The notes: generated by a model not told the origin, from the letters alone. Counted from the stretch's first letter, positions 19,512-28,443 are shown. The stretch is DNA of 64,000 nt from Streptomyces litmocidini (GCF_014649755.1 NZ_BMTQ01000004.1:372001-436000), one strand, 5' to 3'. Made by a program: numbers and translations.

Positions 19512-20018
19512 ATGAACACGCAGACCCCCGGCCACGACGCCGTCGACGCCATCACCGACCAGTGGGCGGCCGTCCGCCCCGACCTGGACACCCTGCCGAT
19601 GGCCGTCTTCGGCCGCATCTACCGGTTGTCCAACGCCATGCGCGGCAGGGTGGACAAGGCGTACGCGCCCTACGGCATGGCGCTCGGGGAGTTCGACGTG
19701 CTCGCGACCCTGCGCAGGTCCGGAGAGCCCTACACGCTCTCGCCGCGCGAGCTGACCGCCACGCTGATGATCACCACCGGCGGCATGACCGGCCGCCTGG
19801 ACAAGCTGGAGAAGGCCGGGCTGCTCACCCGCAGCCCCGATCCGAACGACCGGCGCGGGCTGCGCGTCACCCTCAGCGAGCGCGGCAAGGAGCTGGTGGA
19901 CCAGGCCGTCGGGGCCGGCCTCGCGGAACAGCGGGCCGCCCTGGAGGCCGCGCTCACCGACCAGGAGGCGGACCAGCTGGCAGGACTGCTGCGCAAGCTG
20001 CTCGCGACCACCGTGTGA
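19512..20018 (+). CDS. MarR-family transcriptional regulator
   Basis: This 168-residue winged-helix regulator carries the MarR signature LSPRELTATLMITTGGMTGRLDKLEKAGLLTRSPDPNDRRGLRVTLSERG. I chose the ATG at 19512 because a GAGG Shine-Dalgarno-like sequence is near and the protein then begins as usual for the family; an in-frame upstream start at 19467 would add 15 residues lying within the operator region. It is divergent from an EamA transporter gene, the classical arrangement for a repressor of an efflux-type gene. Confidence 0.9.
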   Translation: MNTQTPGHDAVDAITDQWAAVRPDLDTLPMAVFGRIYRLSNAMRGRVDKAYAPYGMALGEFDVLATLRRSGEPYTLSPRELTATLMITTGGMTGRLDKLEKAGLLTRSPDPNDRRGLRVTLSERGKELVDQAVGAGLAEQRAALEAALTDQEADQLAGLLRKLLATTV

Positions 20019-20084
20019 CGCGACGGGACGGCGGGAAGGGCCCCGCGCGCGGGGGCCCCCGCGGAAGAGGGCGCCGACGCGCGC

Positions 20085-20123
20085 GAGGGCGCCGCACGGT
20101 ACCTCGTACCGTGCGGCGCCCTC
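20085..20123. terminator. Bidirectional hairpin terminator
   Basis: Arms 20085-20102 and 20106-20123 are perfect 18-base inverted repeats (GAGGGCGCCGCACGGTAC) with a three-base loop. They lie between the convergent MarR gene and the small membrane-protein gene. Confidence 0.88.
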
Positions 20124-20143
20124 GGTGGAGATCTCGGAGGCGG

Positions 20144-20371
20144 TTACGCCTTCTTGGACTTGTCGAGCACCATCACCAGGCCGGCGATCACCAGGAACAG
20201 CACCAGCGGCGCCGCCACGTACAGGCCGAGGGTCTCGACGACACTCAGCTTGGGGGCCGGGTCGTCGCCGTCGTCGCGGGCGTTCGCGAGTGCCGGGGAC
20301 GACATCAGCAGCATCATCAGCGTCGTACCGGCCGCGAGCGAGCCGGCGCGCAGTGCGTTCTTCTTGTCCAC
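20144..20371 (-). CDS. Small secreted or membrane protein
   Basis: This 75-residue protein is not recognised as a named family. It has a signal peptide (MDKKNALRAGSLAAG... ending near ALA-NA), a short acidic segment (RDDGDDPAP) and a C-terminal transmembrane helix ending in DKSKKA. This would leave a very small extracellular loop. The ATG start, the terminator just after the stop and the ordered topology support a real gene. Upstream of it lies a 200-base GC-rich repeat region. Confidence 0.7.
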   Translation of the reverse strand: MDKKNALRAGSLAAGTTLMMLLMSSPALANARDDGDDPAPKLSVVETLGLYVAAPLVLFLVIAGLVMVLDKSKKA

Positions 20372-20398
20372 GGTGCAAACGTAGCGAACACCCGAACG

Positions 20399-20593
20399 GG
20401 CCGCGCGCCCGGGGGTGCCGTACGGGCGCCCGGGGGCACCGTCCGGGCGTCCACGGGGCGCCCGGGGGCGCCGTACGGACGTCCGCGGCCGCCGGGGGGC
20501 GCCGTACGGACGTCCGGGGCGTCCGTACCGGCGTCCGGGGCCTTCCCGGCGGCGTTCCCGGGCCTCCGTCCGTTCCCGGGCCTCCGTCCGTTC
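20399..20593. repeat. GC-rich direct-repeat region between malQ and small membrane-protein gene
   Basis: The stretch holds about four imperfect copies of a 25-30 base unit around CGCCCGGGGGCGCCGTACGG. They are followed by two near-exact copies of CCCGGGCCTCCGTCCGTT. I see no gene in it. The copies contain self-complementary GTAC-centred segments that could form hairpins in RNA. It could be a minisatellite that has expanded downstream of malQ. Confidence 0.55.
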
Positions 20594-22654
20594 TCAGGCC
20601 TCCGTCCCGGCCCGGAGCTCGCGCAGCAGGCCGTGGGCCCGGGGCGAGGCGGCCAGCCGCTCCAGGGTGAGCGGCTGGCCGTCCGGACCCGCGAGGGGCA
20701 GCCGCCAGTTGGGGTACTGGTCCCAGGTGCCCGGCAGGTTCTGCGGTCTGCGGTCCCCCACCGCGTCCGGCAGCCAGACGCCGACCATCCGGGCCGGGGT
20801 GGCGAGCAGGAACCGGTGGACGGCCCTGATCTCGGCCTCCTCGTCCCCCGGCCCCTCCGGCAGCAGCCCCTTCCGCTCGAAGACGTCCAGCCACTCGGCG
20901 GTCTCCGCCGCGTCCGCCGCCCGCTCGCGCTCCAGGTCGCCGGCGAGCAGCCCGAGCCGGTGCCGCAGGCCGATGTGCTCGCCGGAGAGCCGGGCGGCGG
21001 TGGAGGGCAGGTCGTGGGTGGTGGCGGTGGCGACGCACTCCGCGCGCCACTCCCCCGCGGGCAGCGGCCGGCCGGTGCCCTCCCAGTCCCGCTCGAACCA
21101 GAGCACGGAGGTCCCGAACACCCCGCGCCGGGCCAGCTCCTCGCGCACGCCCGGCTCGACCGTGCCGAGGTCCTCGCCGATGACGAGGGCACCGGCGCGG
21201 TGCGCCTCCAGGACGAGGACCGCGAGCATCGCCTCGGCGTCGTACCGGACGTACGTGCCCTCGGTGGGCTCGCGGCCCTCCGGCACCCACCACAGCCGGA
21301 ACAGGCCCATCACGTGGTCGATGCGCAGCGCGCCCGCGTGGCGGAGGAGTTCCCGGAGGAGTCCCCGGTACGGGGCGTAGCCGGCGGCGGCGAGGGCGTC
21401 GGGCCGCCAGGGCGGCAGGCCCCAGTCCTGGCCCCGGGAGTTGAAGGCGTCGGGCGGGGCGCCGACCGACATGCCGGCCGCGAAGGCCTCCTGCCCGGCC
21501 CAGGCGTCCGAGCCCTCGGGGTGGACGCCGACCGCCAGGTCGTGGACGATCCCGATCCCCATGCCGGCCTCACGGGCGGCCGCGGCGGCGTCGGCGAGCT
21601 GCCGGTCCGTCAGCCAGGCCAGCCGGCAGTGGAAGTCGACCCGGGCGGCCAGGTCGGGATCGGCGCACACGGCGGCCTCCGCGGTGCGCGGCGCGCGCAG
21701 CTCCTCGGGCCAGCTCCGCCAGTGGGGGCCGTGCCGCTCGGCGAGGGCCTGGTAGGTGGCGTGGTCCTCCAGGGCCCGGCCGCGCTCGGCGAGGAAGTCG
21801 TGGAACTCGGCGCGGCGCCCGGGGCCGGGCTCCACGGTGCCGAGCACCAGCTCCAGGGCCCGCCGCTTGACCTCCCAGACGGCGTCCCGGTCGATCAGGG
21901 CGCCCTTGTCGAGGACCTGTTCGCGCAGTTCGGCAGCCTCGGCGAGGATCCGGTCGAGCTCCTCGCGGCGCTCGGGCCCCACGAGGGCGTACTCGGGGAC
22001 CTCCTCGATCCGCAGATGGACGGGGTCCGGGAAGCGGCGCGAGGACGGCCGGTACGGGGAGGGGTCGCTCGGCGCCCCGGGCACGCCCGCGTGGAGCGGG
22101 TTGACCTGGACGAACCCGGCGCCGTGCACACGGCCCGCCCAGGTGGCGAGCTCCCGCAGGTCGCCGAGGTCGCCCATGCCCCAGGAGCGGGTGGAGAGCA
22201 GCGAGTACAGCTGGACGAGCAGTCCGTAGGCCCGGCGCCCGGGACCGGGCACGCGCGCGGGGCTCACGATCAGGGTGGCGGTGGCCGCGCGTCCGTCGGG
22301 GGCCTGGGCCTCGACCGTGTGGACGCCGAGCGGCAGCCCGGACCAGTCCCGGCCGGTGATCACCGACCCGTCCTCGGTGGTGACCCGCAGGCGGGTGCCG
22401 GACGGCAGGTCGGCCGGCGGCCGGGCGGGCTCGCCGTCCTGCCACCGGATCAGGGTCGGCGGCAGCAGGCGCTCCCGGTCGGCCCGCTCCGCCGCGTCGA
22501 GGGCGGCGGCGACCGCCTCGGGACCGGCCGCGTCGACGCCCAGGGCTGCGAGGACGGCCACCACGGTGGCGTCCGGCACGGGCACGGTGACGCCTTCGGA
22601 CGGGCTGTAGGCGGTGGCGACGCCGTGACGGGCGGCGAGACGGGCCAGGGTCAC
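20594..22654 (-). CDS. malQ: 4-alpha-glucanotransferase (amylomaltase, GH77)
   Basis: This 686-residue GH77 enzyme transfers maltodextrin segments between alpha-1,4-glucans in glycogen and maltose metabolism. The catalytic nucleophile Asp is in ALRIDHVMGL, the acid/base Glu in VIGEDLGTVEPGV, and typical segments SWGMGDLGDLR and FNSRGQDWGLPPW are present. Its length fits the longer E. coli MalQ-like type with an N-terminal extension. The start is the GTG at 22654, with a GGAG Shine-Dalgarno inside the end of a small upstream reading frame, so translation may be coupled to that frame. Confidence 0.95.
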   Translation of the reverse strand: MTLARLAARHGVATAYSPSEGVTVPVPDATVVAVLAALGVDAAGPEAVAAALDAAERADRERLLPPTLIRWQDGEPARPPADLPSGTRLRVTTEDGSVITGRDWSGLPLGVHTVEAQAPDGRAATATLIVSPARVPGPGRRAYGLLVQLYSLLSTRSWGMGDLGDLRELATWAGRVHGAGFVQVNPLHAGVPGAPSDPSPYRPSSRRFPDPVHLRIEEVPEYALVGPERREELDRILAEAAELREQVLDKGALIDRDAVWEVKRRALELVLGTVEPGPGRRAEFHDFLAERGRALEDHATYQALAERHGPHWRSWPEELRAPRTAEAAVCADPDLAARVDFHCRLAWLTDRQLADAAAAAREAGMGIGIVHDLAVGVHPEGSDAWAGQEAFAAGMSVGAPPDAFNSRGQDWGLPPWRPDALAAAGYAPYRGLLRELLRHAGALRIDHVMGLFRLWWVPEGREPTEGTYVRYDAEAMLAVLVLEAHRAGALVIGEDLGTVEPGVREELARRGVFGTSVLWFERDWEGTGRPLPAGEWRAECVATATTHDLPSTAARLSGEHIGLRHRLGLLAGDLERERAADAAETAEWLDVFERKGLLPEGPGDEEAEIRAVHRFLLATPARMVGVWLPDAVGDRRPQNLPGTWDQYPNWRLPLAGPDGQPLTLERLAASPRAHGLLRELRAGTEA

Positions 22655-22655
22655 T

Positions 22656-22856
22656 TCACACTCCGGGGGACTCCGGGCCGCCCGCGCTGCCGGGGGCGGT
22701 GGGTTCGCTGGTCAGGGGTGCCGCCACGGCCAGCGGCGGCTCGCTGGTGAGGGGGGAGGCGTCGGGCAGGGGCGGCTCGCTGGTCAGCGGCTCACCGGCC
22801 GGTGCCGACTGCTGGGGGACGCGTATCCGTCCGAGGGGACGGGCGGTCGTGGTCAC
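22656..22856 (-). CDS. Small repeat-containing reading frame upstream of malQ
   Basis: This putative 66-residue protein begins MTTTARPLGRIRVPQQ and then has three copies of an LTSEP-containing 12-residue unit (LTSEPPLPDASP, LTSEPPLAVAAP, LTSEPTAPGSAG). It ends one base before the malQ start codon. No known domain is visible and the sequence should be disordered. The tight junction and the Shine-Dalgarno for malQ within its 3' end suggest a translated leader for coupling, but it could be a chance reading frame. Confidence 0.4.
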   Translation of the reverse strand: MTTTARPLGRIRVPQQSAPAGEPLTSEPPLPDASPLTSEPPLAVAAPLTSEPTAPGSAGGPESPGV

Positions 22857-23174
22857 GGGGGTCTCCCGGTTCGTCTCGACAGGTTGGGCCTGGGCAATGA
22901 CAGAGCCCTACCCAGCGCACCTCGTTTTACCGGCGGAACGTGGCGAAATGGCGTCACCTCGCCGACGGCTCGCCGGGCAAAGCCGACACATCGGCCACGC
23001 GCATTGACACCCCTGTACGACGGGTGGTGGGCTCGTGACCCACTCGTGACCAACCGGCGGAGTCGCCGGGGGCCTGTCTTCCGGATCGGGCCGGATCAGG
23101 GAGCGGGGCCCGGGCCCCGCGAGCCCGGCCCGACCCTGAAGGCAGGCCCCACCCCGGCCGAAGGGAGACCGTCC
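22857..23174. other. Intergenic region between the malQ leader and the GH84-like gene
   Basis: This 318-base divergent region should hold the promoters of both flanking genes. A perfect -35-like TTGACA is present at 23004-23009 on the plus strand, but I do not see a convincing -10 hexamer at the right distance. Relatively AT-rich sequence lies at 22920-22955. I see no clear operator. Confidence 0.4.
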
Positions 23175-26100
23175 GTGCACCTCGGGCGCAGGAAGCGCAC
23201 CGCGACGGCCGTCGCCGCCGCCGTCATCGGCGGTCTCCTCGGCGGCGCGGTGCCGGGCGCGGCGCAGGCGGCCCCGAAGACCCCCGCGACCCCGACGGCC
23301 CCGGCAACACCGACGGCCCCCGCCTCCCCGGCCGCTCCCACGGCTCCCGGCTCCCCCGCCGCTCCCGCCCCGCCCCCGGCCGGCACCACCGGCTCGGCCC
23401 CGGCCGCCGTCTGGCCCCGGCCGCAGTCCCTGACCGCCGCCGGGCCCTCCGTACGCCTCGGGGACGAGGTGACGCTGCTCGCCGACGCCGACGCCGATCC
23501 GTACGCCCTCGCCGCCCTGCGCGCGCTGCTGCGGGCCGCCGGAGTGCGGACCGTCCACACCGGCCTGCCGGGGCGGGGCCCGGTCCTGCGGGCCGCCGGG
23601 CCCTCCGGCGAGGGCGCCGAGGAGGCCCTGACCGCCCTGCGCGTCCCCGAGCGGCTCGACCTCCCGCGCGGCGGCTACCGGCTCGCGACGGGCCGCTTCC
23701 AGGGGCGGGACACCGTCGTCCTGGACGGCGTCGGCGAGGACGGCCTGTTCCACGCCGTGCAGACGCTGCGTCAGCTCCTCGGCACCGGGAGGGAGATCCC
23801 CGGCGTCGTCGTCCGCGACTGGCCCGGCACCGCCGAGCGCGGCATCACCGAGGGCTTCTACGGCCGCCCCTGGACCCTGGAACAGCGGCTCGCCCAGCTG
23901 GACTTCCTGGGCCGGACCAAGCAGAACCGCTATCTGTACGCGCCCGGGGACGACCCGTACCGCCAGGCGCAGTGGCGCGAGCCCTACCCGGCCGCGCAGC
24001 GGGACGGGTTCCGCGCGCTCGCCGAGCGGGCCCGCGCGAACCACGTGACGCTCGGCTGGGCCGTGGCGCCCGCCCAGTCCATGTGCCTGGCCTCGGACGG
24101 CGACGTGACGGCGCTGACGCGGAAGCTGGACGCGATGTGGGAGCTCGGGGTGCGCTCCTTCCAGCTCCAGTTCCAGGACGCGTCCTACGACGAGTGGCAC
24201 TGCGACCGGGACGCCGACGAGTTCGGGCGCGGCCCGGAGGCCGCGGCCACCGCCCACGCGCGCGTGGCGAACGCCGTCGCCCGGCGGCTCGCCGAGCGGC
24301 ACCCGGACGCCGAGCCGCTCACCGTGATGCCGACGGAGTACTACCAGGACGGCGCGAGCGCGTACCGGACGAAGCTCGCCGAGGCGCTCGACGCGGACGT
24401 GCGGGTGGCGTGGACGGGCGTCGGCGTCGTCCCGCGCACGATCACGGGCCGCGAACTGGCGGGCGCGCGCGCGGCGCTGGGCGACCACCCGCTGGTCACC
24501 ATGGACAACTACCCGGTCAACGACTACGCCCAGGACCGGCTCTTCCTCGGCCCCTCCACGGGCCGCGAGCCCGCCGTGGCCGCCGGCTCCGCCGCCTTCC
24601 TCGCGCACGCCATGGAGCAGCCCGCGGCCTCCCGCGTCCCGCTCTTCACCACCGCCGACTACGCCTGGAACCCGAGGGGCTACCGGCCCCGGGAGTCCTG
24701 GCGGGCCGCGGTGGACGACCTGGCGGGGCCAGACCCCGCCGCCCGCGAGGCGCTGCGCGCGCTCGCCGGGAACGGCGCCTCGTCGATCCTCGACCCGTCG
24801 GGCGAGTCGGCCTACCTGAAACCGCTCCTGGCCGCGTTCTGGGCGTCCCGCACGGGCACCGGCACGGCCGCCGCGCGGGAGGAGGCGGCGCGCGGGCTGC
24901 GGGCCGCGTTCACCGCGATGCGCCGCGCCCCCGAGGGGCTCGCGGCCGCGGCCGACGGCACCCTCGACGACGAGACGGGCCCCTGGCTGGAGCAGCTCTC
25001 CCGGTACGGCCGGGCGGGCGAGGCGGCGGTCGACATGCTCCTCGCCCAGGCGCGCGGCGACGGCGCGGCGGCCTGGCGGGCGCAGCTGGACCTGGAGGAG
25101 CGGCGGAAGGAGCTGGAGGCGAGCCGGGTGACGGTCGGCCCGGGAGTCCTCGATCCGTTCCTCACGCGCGCGGTGGCGGAGTCCGCGGCCTGGACCGGCG
25201 CCGACCGGGCCCCGGCGGCCCGGGTCGACCGCGCCCCCGGCTCGTACACCGTGCGGCTCGACCGGGCCCGGCCCGTGGAGGCCGTGACGGTCATGGCCGA
25301 GCCGGGCGGGGCCGGCGGCCGGGGGGACGCGCGCGTGGAGGCGTACGTCCCGGGCGGCGGCTGGCGGCCGCTCGGCCCGCTGTCGTCGTCCGGGTGGACG
25401 CAGACCGAGCTGAAGGGGCTGACGGCGGAGGCGCTGCGGGTCGTGTGGAGCGGTGACGGTCCGGCTCCCGGGGTCCGCTCGCTGGTGCCGTGGTTCGCGG
25501 ACGGGCCGCGGGTCGGTCTCGCGCTCGCCCGGACGGAGACGGACGCGGAGATCGGCGGCCCGGCGCAGCGGGTGGACCTGGAGCTGACGGGCCGCCGCGC
25601 GGGCGAGGTGCGCGGGGCGCTGACGGCGAGGGCCCCGAAGGGGATCGCGGTGCGGCTGCCGGCGCGGGCCGTGGTGGAGCGCGGCGCGCGGACCGGCGTC
25701 CCCCTGGAGGTGTCGGTGGCGGCGGGCGTGCCGGCCGGTTCGTACCGGGTGCCGGTGTCCTTCGCGGGCGAGGAGCGGATCCTGACGGTCCGGGCCTTCC
25801 CCCGGACGGCGGGCCCGGACCTGGCGCGGGCGGCGAGGGCCTCCTCCTCGGGCGACGAGACCCCGGACTTCCCGGCCTCCTCGGCGGTGGACGGCGATCC
25901 GGCGACCCGCTGGTCCTCGCCGGCGGAGGACGGCGCCTGGTGGCAGCTGGAGCTGCCCCGGCCGGAACGGATAGGGCAGGTGGTGCTGCACTGGCAGGAC
26001 GCGTACGCCTCCCGTTACCGGGTCCAGGTCTCCGCCGACGGGCGGGTCTGGCGGACGGCGGCGACCGTCGCGGACGGCAGGGGCGGCCGGGAGTCGGTCC

Positions 26101-26333
26101 GGATGGACGCGGCGGACACCCGTTTCCTGCGGGTCCAGGGGGAGGCGCGGGCGACCCGCTTCGGCTACTCGCTCTGGTCGGTGGAGACGTACGCGGTGGC
26201 CCCGCAGAAGGAACGGAAGGGGGCCGGGGAGCGGAAGGAGCCGGAGGAGCGGAAGGAGCCGGAGGCGTCCGCGACGCCGAAGGCACCGGAGACGCCGTCC
26301 GGGGACGCGCCGGAGGAGCGGCCCGCCCCCTGA
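23175..26333 (+). CDS. Secreted GH84-like beta-N-acetylglucosaminidase-domain protein with F5/8 type C domain
   Basis: This is a 1052-residue secreted protein. The GTG at 23175 has AAGGGAGA just upstream and is followed by a signal peptide (to about residue 35) and an Ala/Pro/Thr linker. A GH20b-like domain (about 80-215) precedes the GH84-type barrel beginning RGITEGFYGRPWT. At the position of the usual catalytic Asp-Asp pair the sequence is FQDAS (Q334-D335), so the first Asp is replaced. A discoidin-like (F5/8 type C, CBM32) domain is at about 880-1010, and the Lys/Glu-rich tail has repeated ERKEPE. It is probably active on GlcNAc-containing glycans, or a binding relative. Confidence 0.85.
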   Translation: MHLGRRKRTATAVAAAVIGGLLGGAVPGAAQAAPKTPATPTAPATPTAPASPAAPTAPGSPAAPAPPPAGTTGSAPAAVWPRPQSLTAAGPSVRLGDEVTLLADADADPYALAALRALLRAAGVRTVHTGLPGRGPVLRAAGPSGEGAEEALTALRVPERLDLPRGGYRLATGRFQGRDTVVLDGVGEDGLFHAVQTLRQLLGTGREIPGVVVRDWPGTAERGITEGFYGRPWTLEQRLAQLDFLGRTKQNRYLYAPGDDPYRQAQWREPYPAAQRDGFRALAERARANHVTLGWAVAPAQSMCLASDGDVTALTRKLDAMWELGVRSFQLQFQDASYDEWHCDRDADEFGRGPEAAATAHARVANAVARRLAERHPDAEPLTVMPTEYYQDGASAYRTKLAEALDADVRVAWTGVGVVPRTITGRELAGARAALGDHPLVTMDNYPVNDYAQDRLFLGPSTGREPAVAAGSAAFLAHAMEQPAASRVPLFTTADYAWNPRGYRPRESWRAAVDDLAGPDPAAREALRALAGNGASSILDPSGESAYLKPLLAAFWASRTGTGTAAAREEAARGLRAAFTAMRRAPEGLAAAADGTLDDETGPWLEQLSRYGRAGEAAVDMLLAQARGDGAAAWRAQLDLEERRKELEASRVTVGPGVLDPFLTRAVAESAAWTGADRAPAARVDRAPGSYTVRLDRARPVEAVTVMAEPGGAGGRGDARVEAYVPGGGWRPLGPLSSSGWTQTELKGLTAEALRVVWSGDGPAPGVRSLVPWFADGPRVGLALARTETDAEIGGPAQRVDLELTGRRAGEVRGALTARAPKGIAVRLPARAVVERGARTGVPLEVSVAAGVPAGSYRVPVSFAGEERILTVRAFPRTAGPDLARAARASSSGDETPDFPASSAVDGDPATRWSSPAEDGAWWQLELPRPERIGQVVLHWQDAYASRYRVQVSADGRVWRTAATVADGRGGRESVRMDAADTRFLRVQGEARATRFGYSLWSVETYAVAPQKERKGAGERKEPEERKEPEASATPKAPETPSGDAPEERPAP

Positions 26334-26391
26334 GGCGCGCGCCGCTCCGTACCGTGCCGGCGGAAGCCCCCGCGTACGCGAAGGGCCCGGC

Positions 26392-26955
26392 TCAACCCGT
26401 CGTCAGCGCCCTCACGGGGGCGTCCGCGACGGAGTCGATCCGGGCCATCACGTCCACGGCGCCGTACGGCTCCAGGTACGGCAGCCAGCGGGGGTCCCGG
26501 TGGCCGGTCCCGATGATCCGCCAGGCCAGGCCGGTCGGCGGGGCGGGTTGGTGCCGCAGCCGCCAGCCCAGCTCGCGCAGGTGCCGGTCGGCCTTGACGT
26601 GGTTGCAGCGGCGGCAGGCCGCCACCACGTTCTCCCAGGCGTGCGTGCCCCCCCGGCTGCGCGGGATGACGTGGTCGACGCTGGTGGCGACGGCCCCGCA
26701 GTACGCGCAGCGCCCGCCGTCGCGCGCGAAGAGCGCCCTGCGGGTCAAGGGAACGGGCCCCCGGTAGGGGACCCGCACGAAACGCTTCAGTCGCACCACA
26801 CTGGGAGCGGGGAGGACTTGGGACTCGCTGTGCAGGAAGGCGCCGGACTCCTCGAGACAGAGGGCCTTGTTCTCCAGTACGAGGACGAGTGCGCGGCGGA
26901 GCGGTACGACGCCGAGCGGCTCGTACGACGCGTTGAGGACCAGGACGTGCGGCAC
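26392..26955 (-). CDS. HNH endonuclease-domain protein
   Basis: This 187-residue protein has an HNH motif with a zinc-binding frame: CAYCG, then DHVIPRSRGG with the catalytic His, WENVVAACRRC and NH. The N-terminal part (VLVLNASYEPLGVVPLRRALVLVLENKA) matches a widespread actinobacterial HNH family that is usually solitary and not linked to phage or restriction systems. Its role is unknown. It is divergent from the MscS-type channel gene. Confidence 0.9.
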   Translation of the reverse strand: MPHVLVLNASYEPLGVVPLRRALVLVLENKALCLEESGAFLHSESQVLPAPSVVRLKRFVRVPYRGPVPLTRRALFARDGGRCAYCGAVATSVDHVIPRSRGGTHAWENVVAACRRCNHVKADRHLRELGWRLRHQPAPPTGLAWRIIGTGHRDPRWLPYLEPYGAVDVMARIDSVADAPVRALTTG

Positions 26956-27211
26956 GGATGCCTCCTATGACGCCGGCGGCGCGTGGCTCGCGCCGGGACG
27001 AACTGCTCTCAGTCTCTCCTCATGCCAGGTCGCTGCGCCACCACGTGGCGCGATCGGGGTGGTGGCCCCGGGGTGTTCTCGACCACATCGGCATCTCTCC
27101 CTGGTATGTGCCCAGGTGAGGTCGGTCTCTCCCTCGAACAGGGCTACGGGACCACGCCCGGTGCCCCGTTACTGTGGATGGCCTGCGTACGCGATGCCTG
27201 GAGGTTGTCCC

Positions 27212-28270
27212 GTGTCCTGGTCCGCCCTGGCGGCTGCCACCGAACCCGAACCGATGCCGGTGACCCTGGACGAGGCCGCGGAGAGGGCCACGAACGCGGC
27301 CAGCTGGGTGGAGGAGAACTGGTCCACCTGGCTGAACACCGGCCTGCGCATCCTGCTGATCCTGGTGGTCGCGCTGCTGCTCCGGATGGCCGTCCGGCGG
27401 GCCCTGACGAAGCTGATCGAGCGGATGAACCGCTCGGCGCAGGCGGTGGAGGGGACGACGCTCGGCGGCCTCCTCGTCAACACCGAGCGGCGGCGGCAGC
27501 GCTCGGAGGCGATCGGATCGGTGCTCCGCTCGGTGGCGTCCTTCCTGATCCTGGGCACGGCCGCGCTGATGGTCCTCGGCGCCTTCAAGATCGACCTGGC
27601 ACCGCTGCTCGCCTCGGCGGGTGTGGCCGGTGTGGCGATCGGTTTCGGCGCGCGGAACCTGGTGACGGACTTCCTGTCCGGCGTCTTCATGATCCTGGAG
27701 GACCAGTACGGCGTCGGGGACTCGATCGACGCGGGCGTGGCCTCCGGCGAGGTCGTGGAGGTGGGCCTGCGGGTGACGAAGCTGCGGGGGGTGGACGGCG
27801 AGATCTGGTACGTGCGCAACGGCGAGATCAAGCGGATAGGGAACCTCAGCCAGGGCTGGGCGACGGCCGGCGTGGACGTGACCGTCCGGCCGACGGAGGA
27901 CCTGGAGAAGGTGCGCGCCGTGATCGCCGAGGCGGGCGACGCCATGGCGAAGGAGGAGCCCTGGAACGAGCGCCTGTGGGGTCCGGTGGAGGTGCTCGGC
28001 CTGAACGAGGTGCTGCTCGACTCGATGACGGTCCGGGTCTCGGTGAAGACGATGCCGGGCAAGAAGCTGGGTGTGGAGCGTGAGCTGCGCTGGCGCATCA
28101 AGCGGGGTCTGGACGAGGCCGGCATCCGGCTCGTGGGCGGGATCCCGCCGCAGACCGAGGAGCCGGCGGCCGATCCGACGGCCGGGATGGCGGCCCCGTC
28201 GGTGTTCGCCTCGACGACCTCGCCGCAGTCGACGGCGGCGACCCCGCTGCCGAAGGACCTCGCCAAGTAG
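27212..28270 (+). CDS. Small-conductance mechanosensitive channel (MscS family)
   Basis: This 352-residue protein is an MscS-type channel that releases solutes on hypo-osmotic shock. The GTG at 27212 follows GGAGG by seven bases and sets the start. There is a first helix at about residues 40-62, a second around 105-130, and the pore-lining helix (LLASAGVAGVAIGFGARNLVTDFLSGVFMILEDQYGVGD). The beta domain and mixed alpha/beta C-terminal domain follow. The C-terminal 40 residues are low-complexity. Confidence 0.92.
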   Translation: MSWSALAAATEPEPMPVTLDEAAERATNAASWVEENWSTWLNTGLRILLILVVALLLRMAVRRALTKLIERMNRSAQAVEGTTLGGLLVNTERRRQRSEAIGSVLRSVASFLILGTAALMVLGAFKIDLAPLLASAGVAGVAIGFGARNLVTDFLSGVFMILEDQYGVGDSIDAGVASGEVVEVGLRVTKLRGVDGEIWYVRNGEIKRIGNLSQGWATAGVDVTVRPTEDLEKVRAVIAEAGDAMAKEEPWNERLWGPVEVLGLNEVLLDSMTVRVSVKTMPGKKLGVERELRWRIKRGLDEAGIRLVGGIPPQTEEPAADPTAGMAAPSVFASTTSPQSTAATPLPKDLAK

Positions 28271-28347
28271 TCCCGGGCCGCTCCGGCCCCGCACGCCCCC
28301 GCAGGCAACGCTTCGGCCGCCTTCGGGGGTGTGTCGCGTCCCCGGTA

Positions 28348-28376
28348 TTGACGGCTCGGTGACGGCCGCCTTACCT
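28348..28376 (+). promoter_or_regulatory. Vegetative promoter of the csn operon
   Basis: A -35 hexamer TTGACG (28348-28353) is separated by 17 bases from a -10 hexamer TTACCT (28371-28376), close to the Streptomyces HrdB consensus. The expected transcription start near 28383 is just upstream of the CsnR operator, so bound repressor would block initiation or early elongation. Confidence 0.6.
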
Positions 28377-28391
28377 TCCTCCCAACCAGAC

Positions 28392-28404
28392 AGGAAACTT
28401 TCCT
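28392..28404. promoter_or_regulatory. CsnR operator (AGGAAACTTTCCT)
   Basis: The 13-base palindrome AGGAAACTTTCCT exactly fits the motif AGGAAA(G/C)TTTCCT, which I recall as the binding site of the ROK repressor CsnR in S. coelicolor and S. lividans. It lies 40 bases before the start codon of the ROK gene, so the operon is probably autoregulated and induced by glucosamine oligomers. Confidence 0.85.
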
Positions 28405-28443
28405 AACAGTGTGCTTCACCGTACGAGGGCAGGTGCGAGTCCC

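Noticed and set aside
26956..27211. Possible riboswitch between HNH and MscS genes
   Set aside because: Only a short imperfect hairpin (CCTGG ... CCAGG) is visible and no known riboswitch core was recognised.
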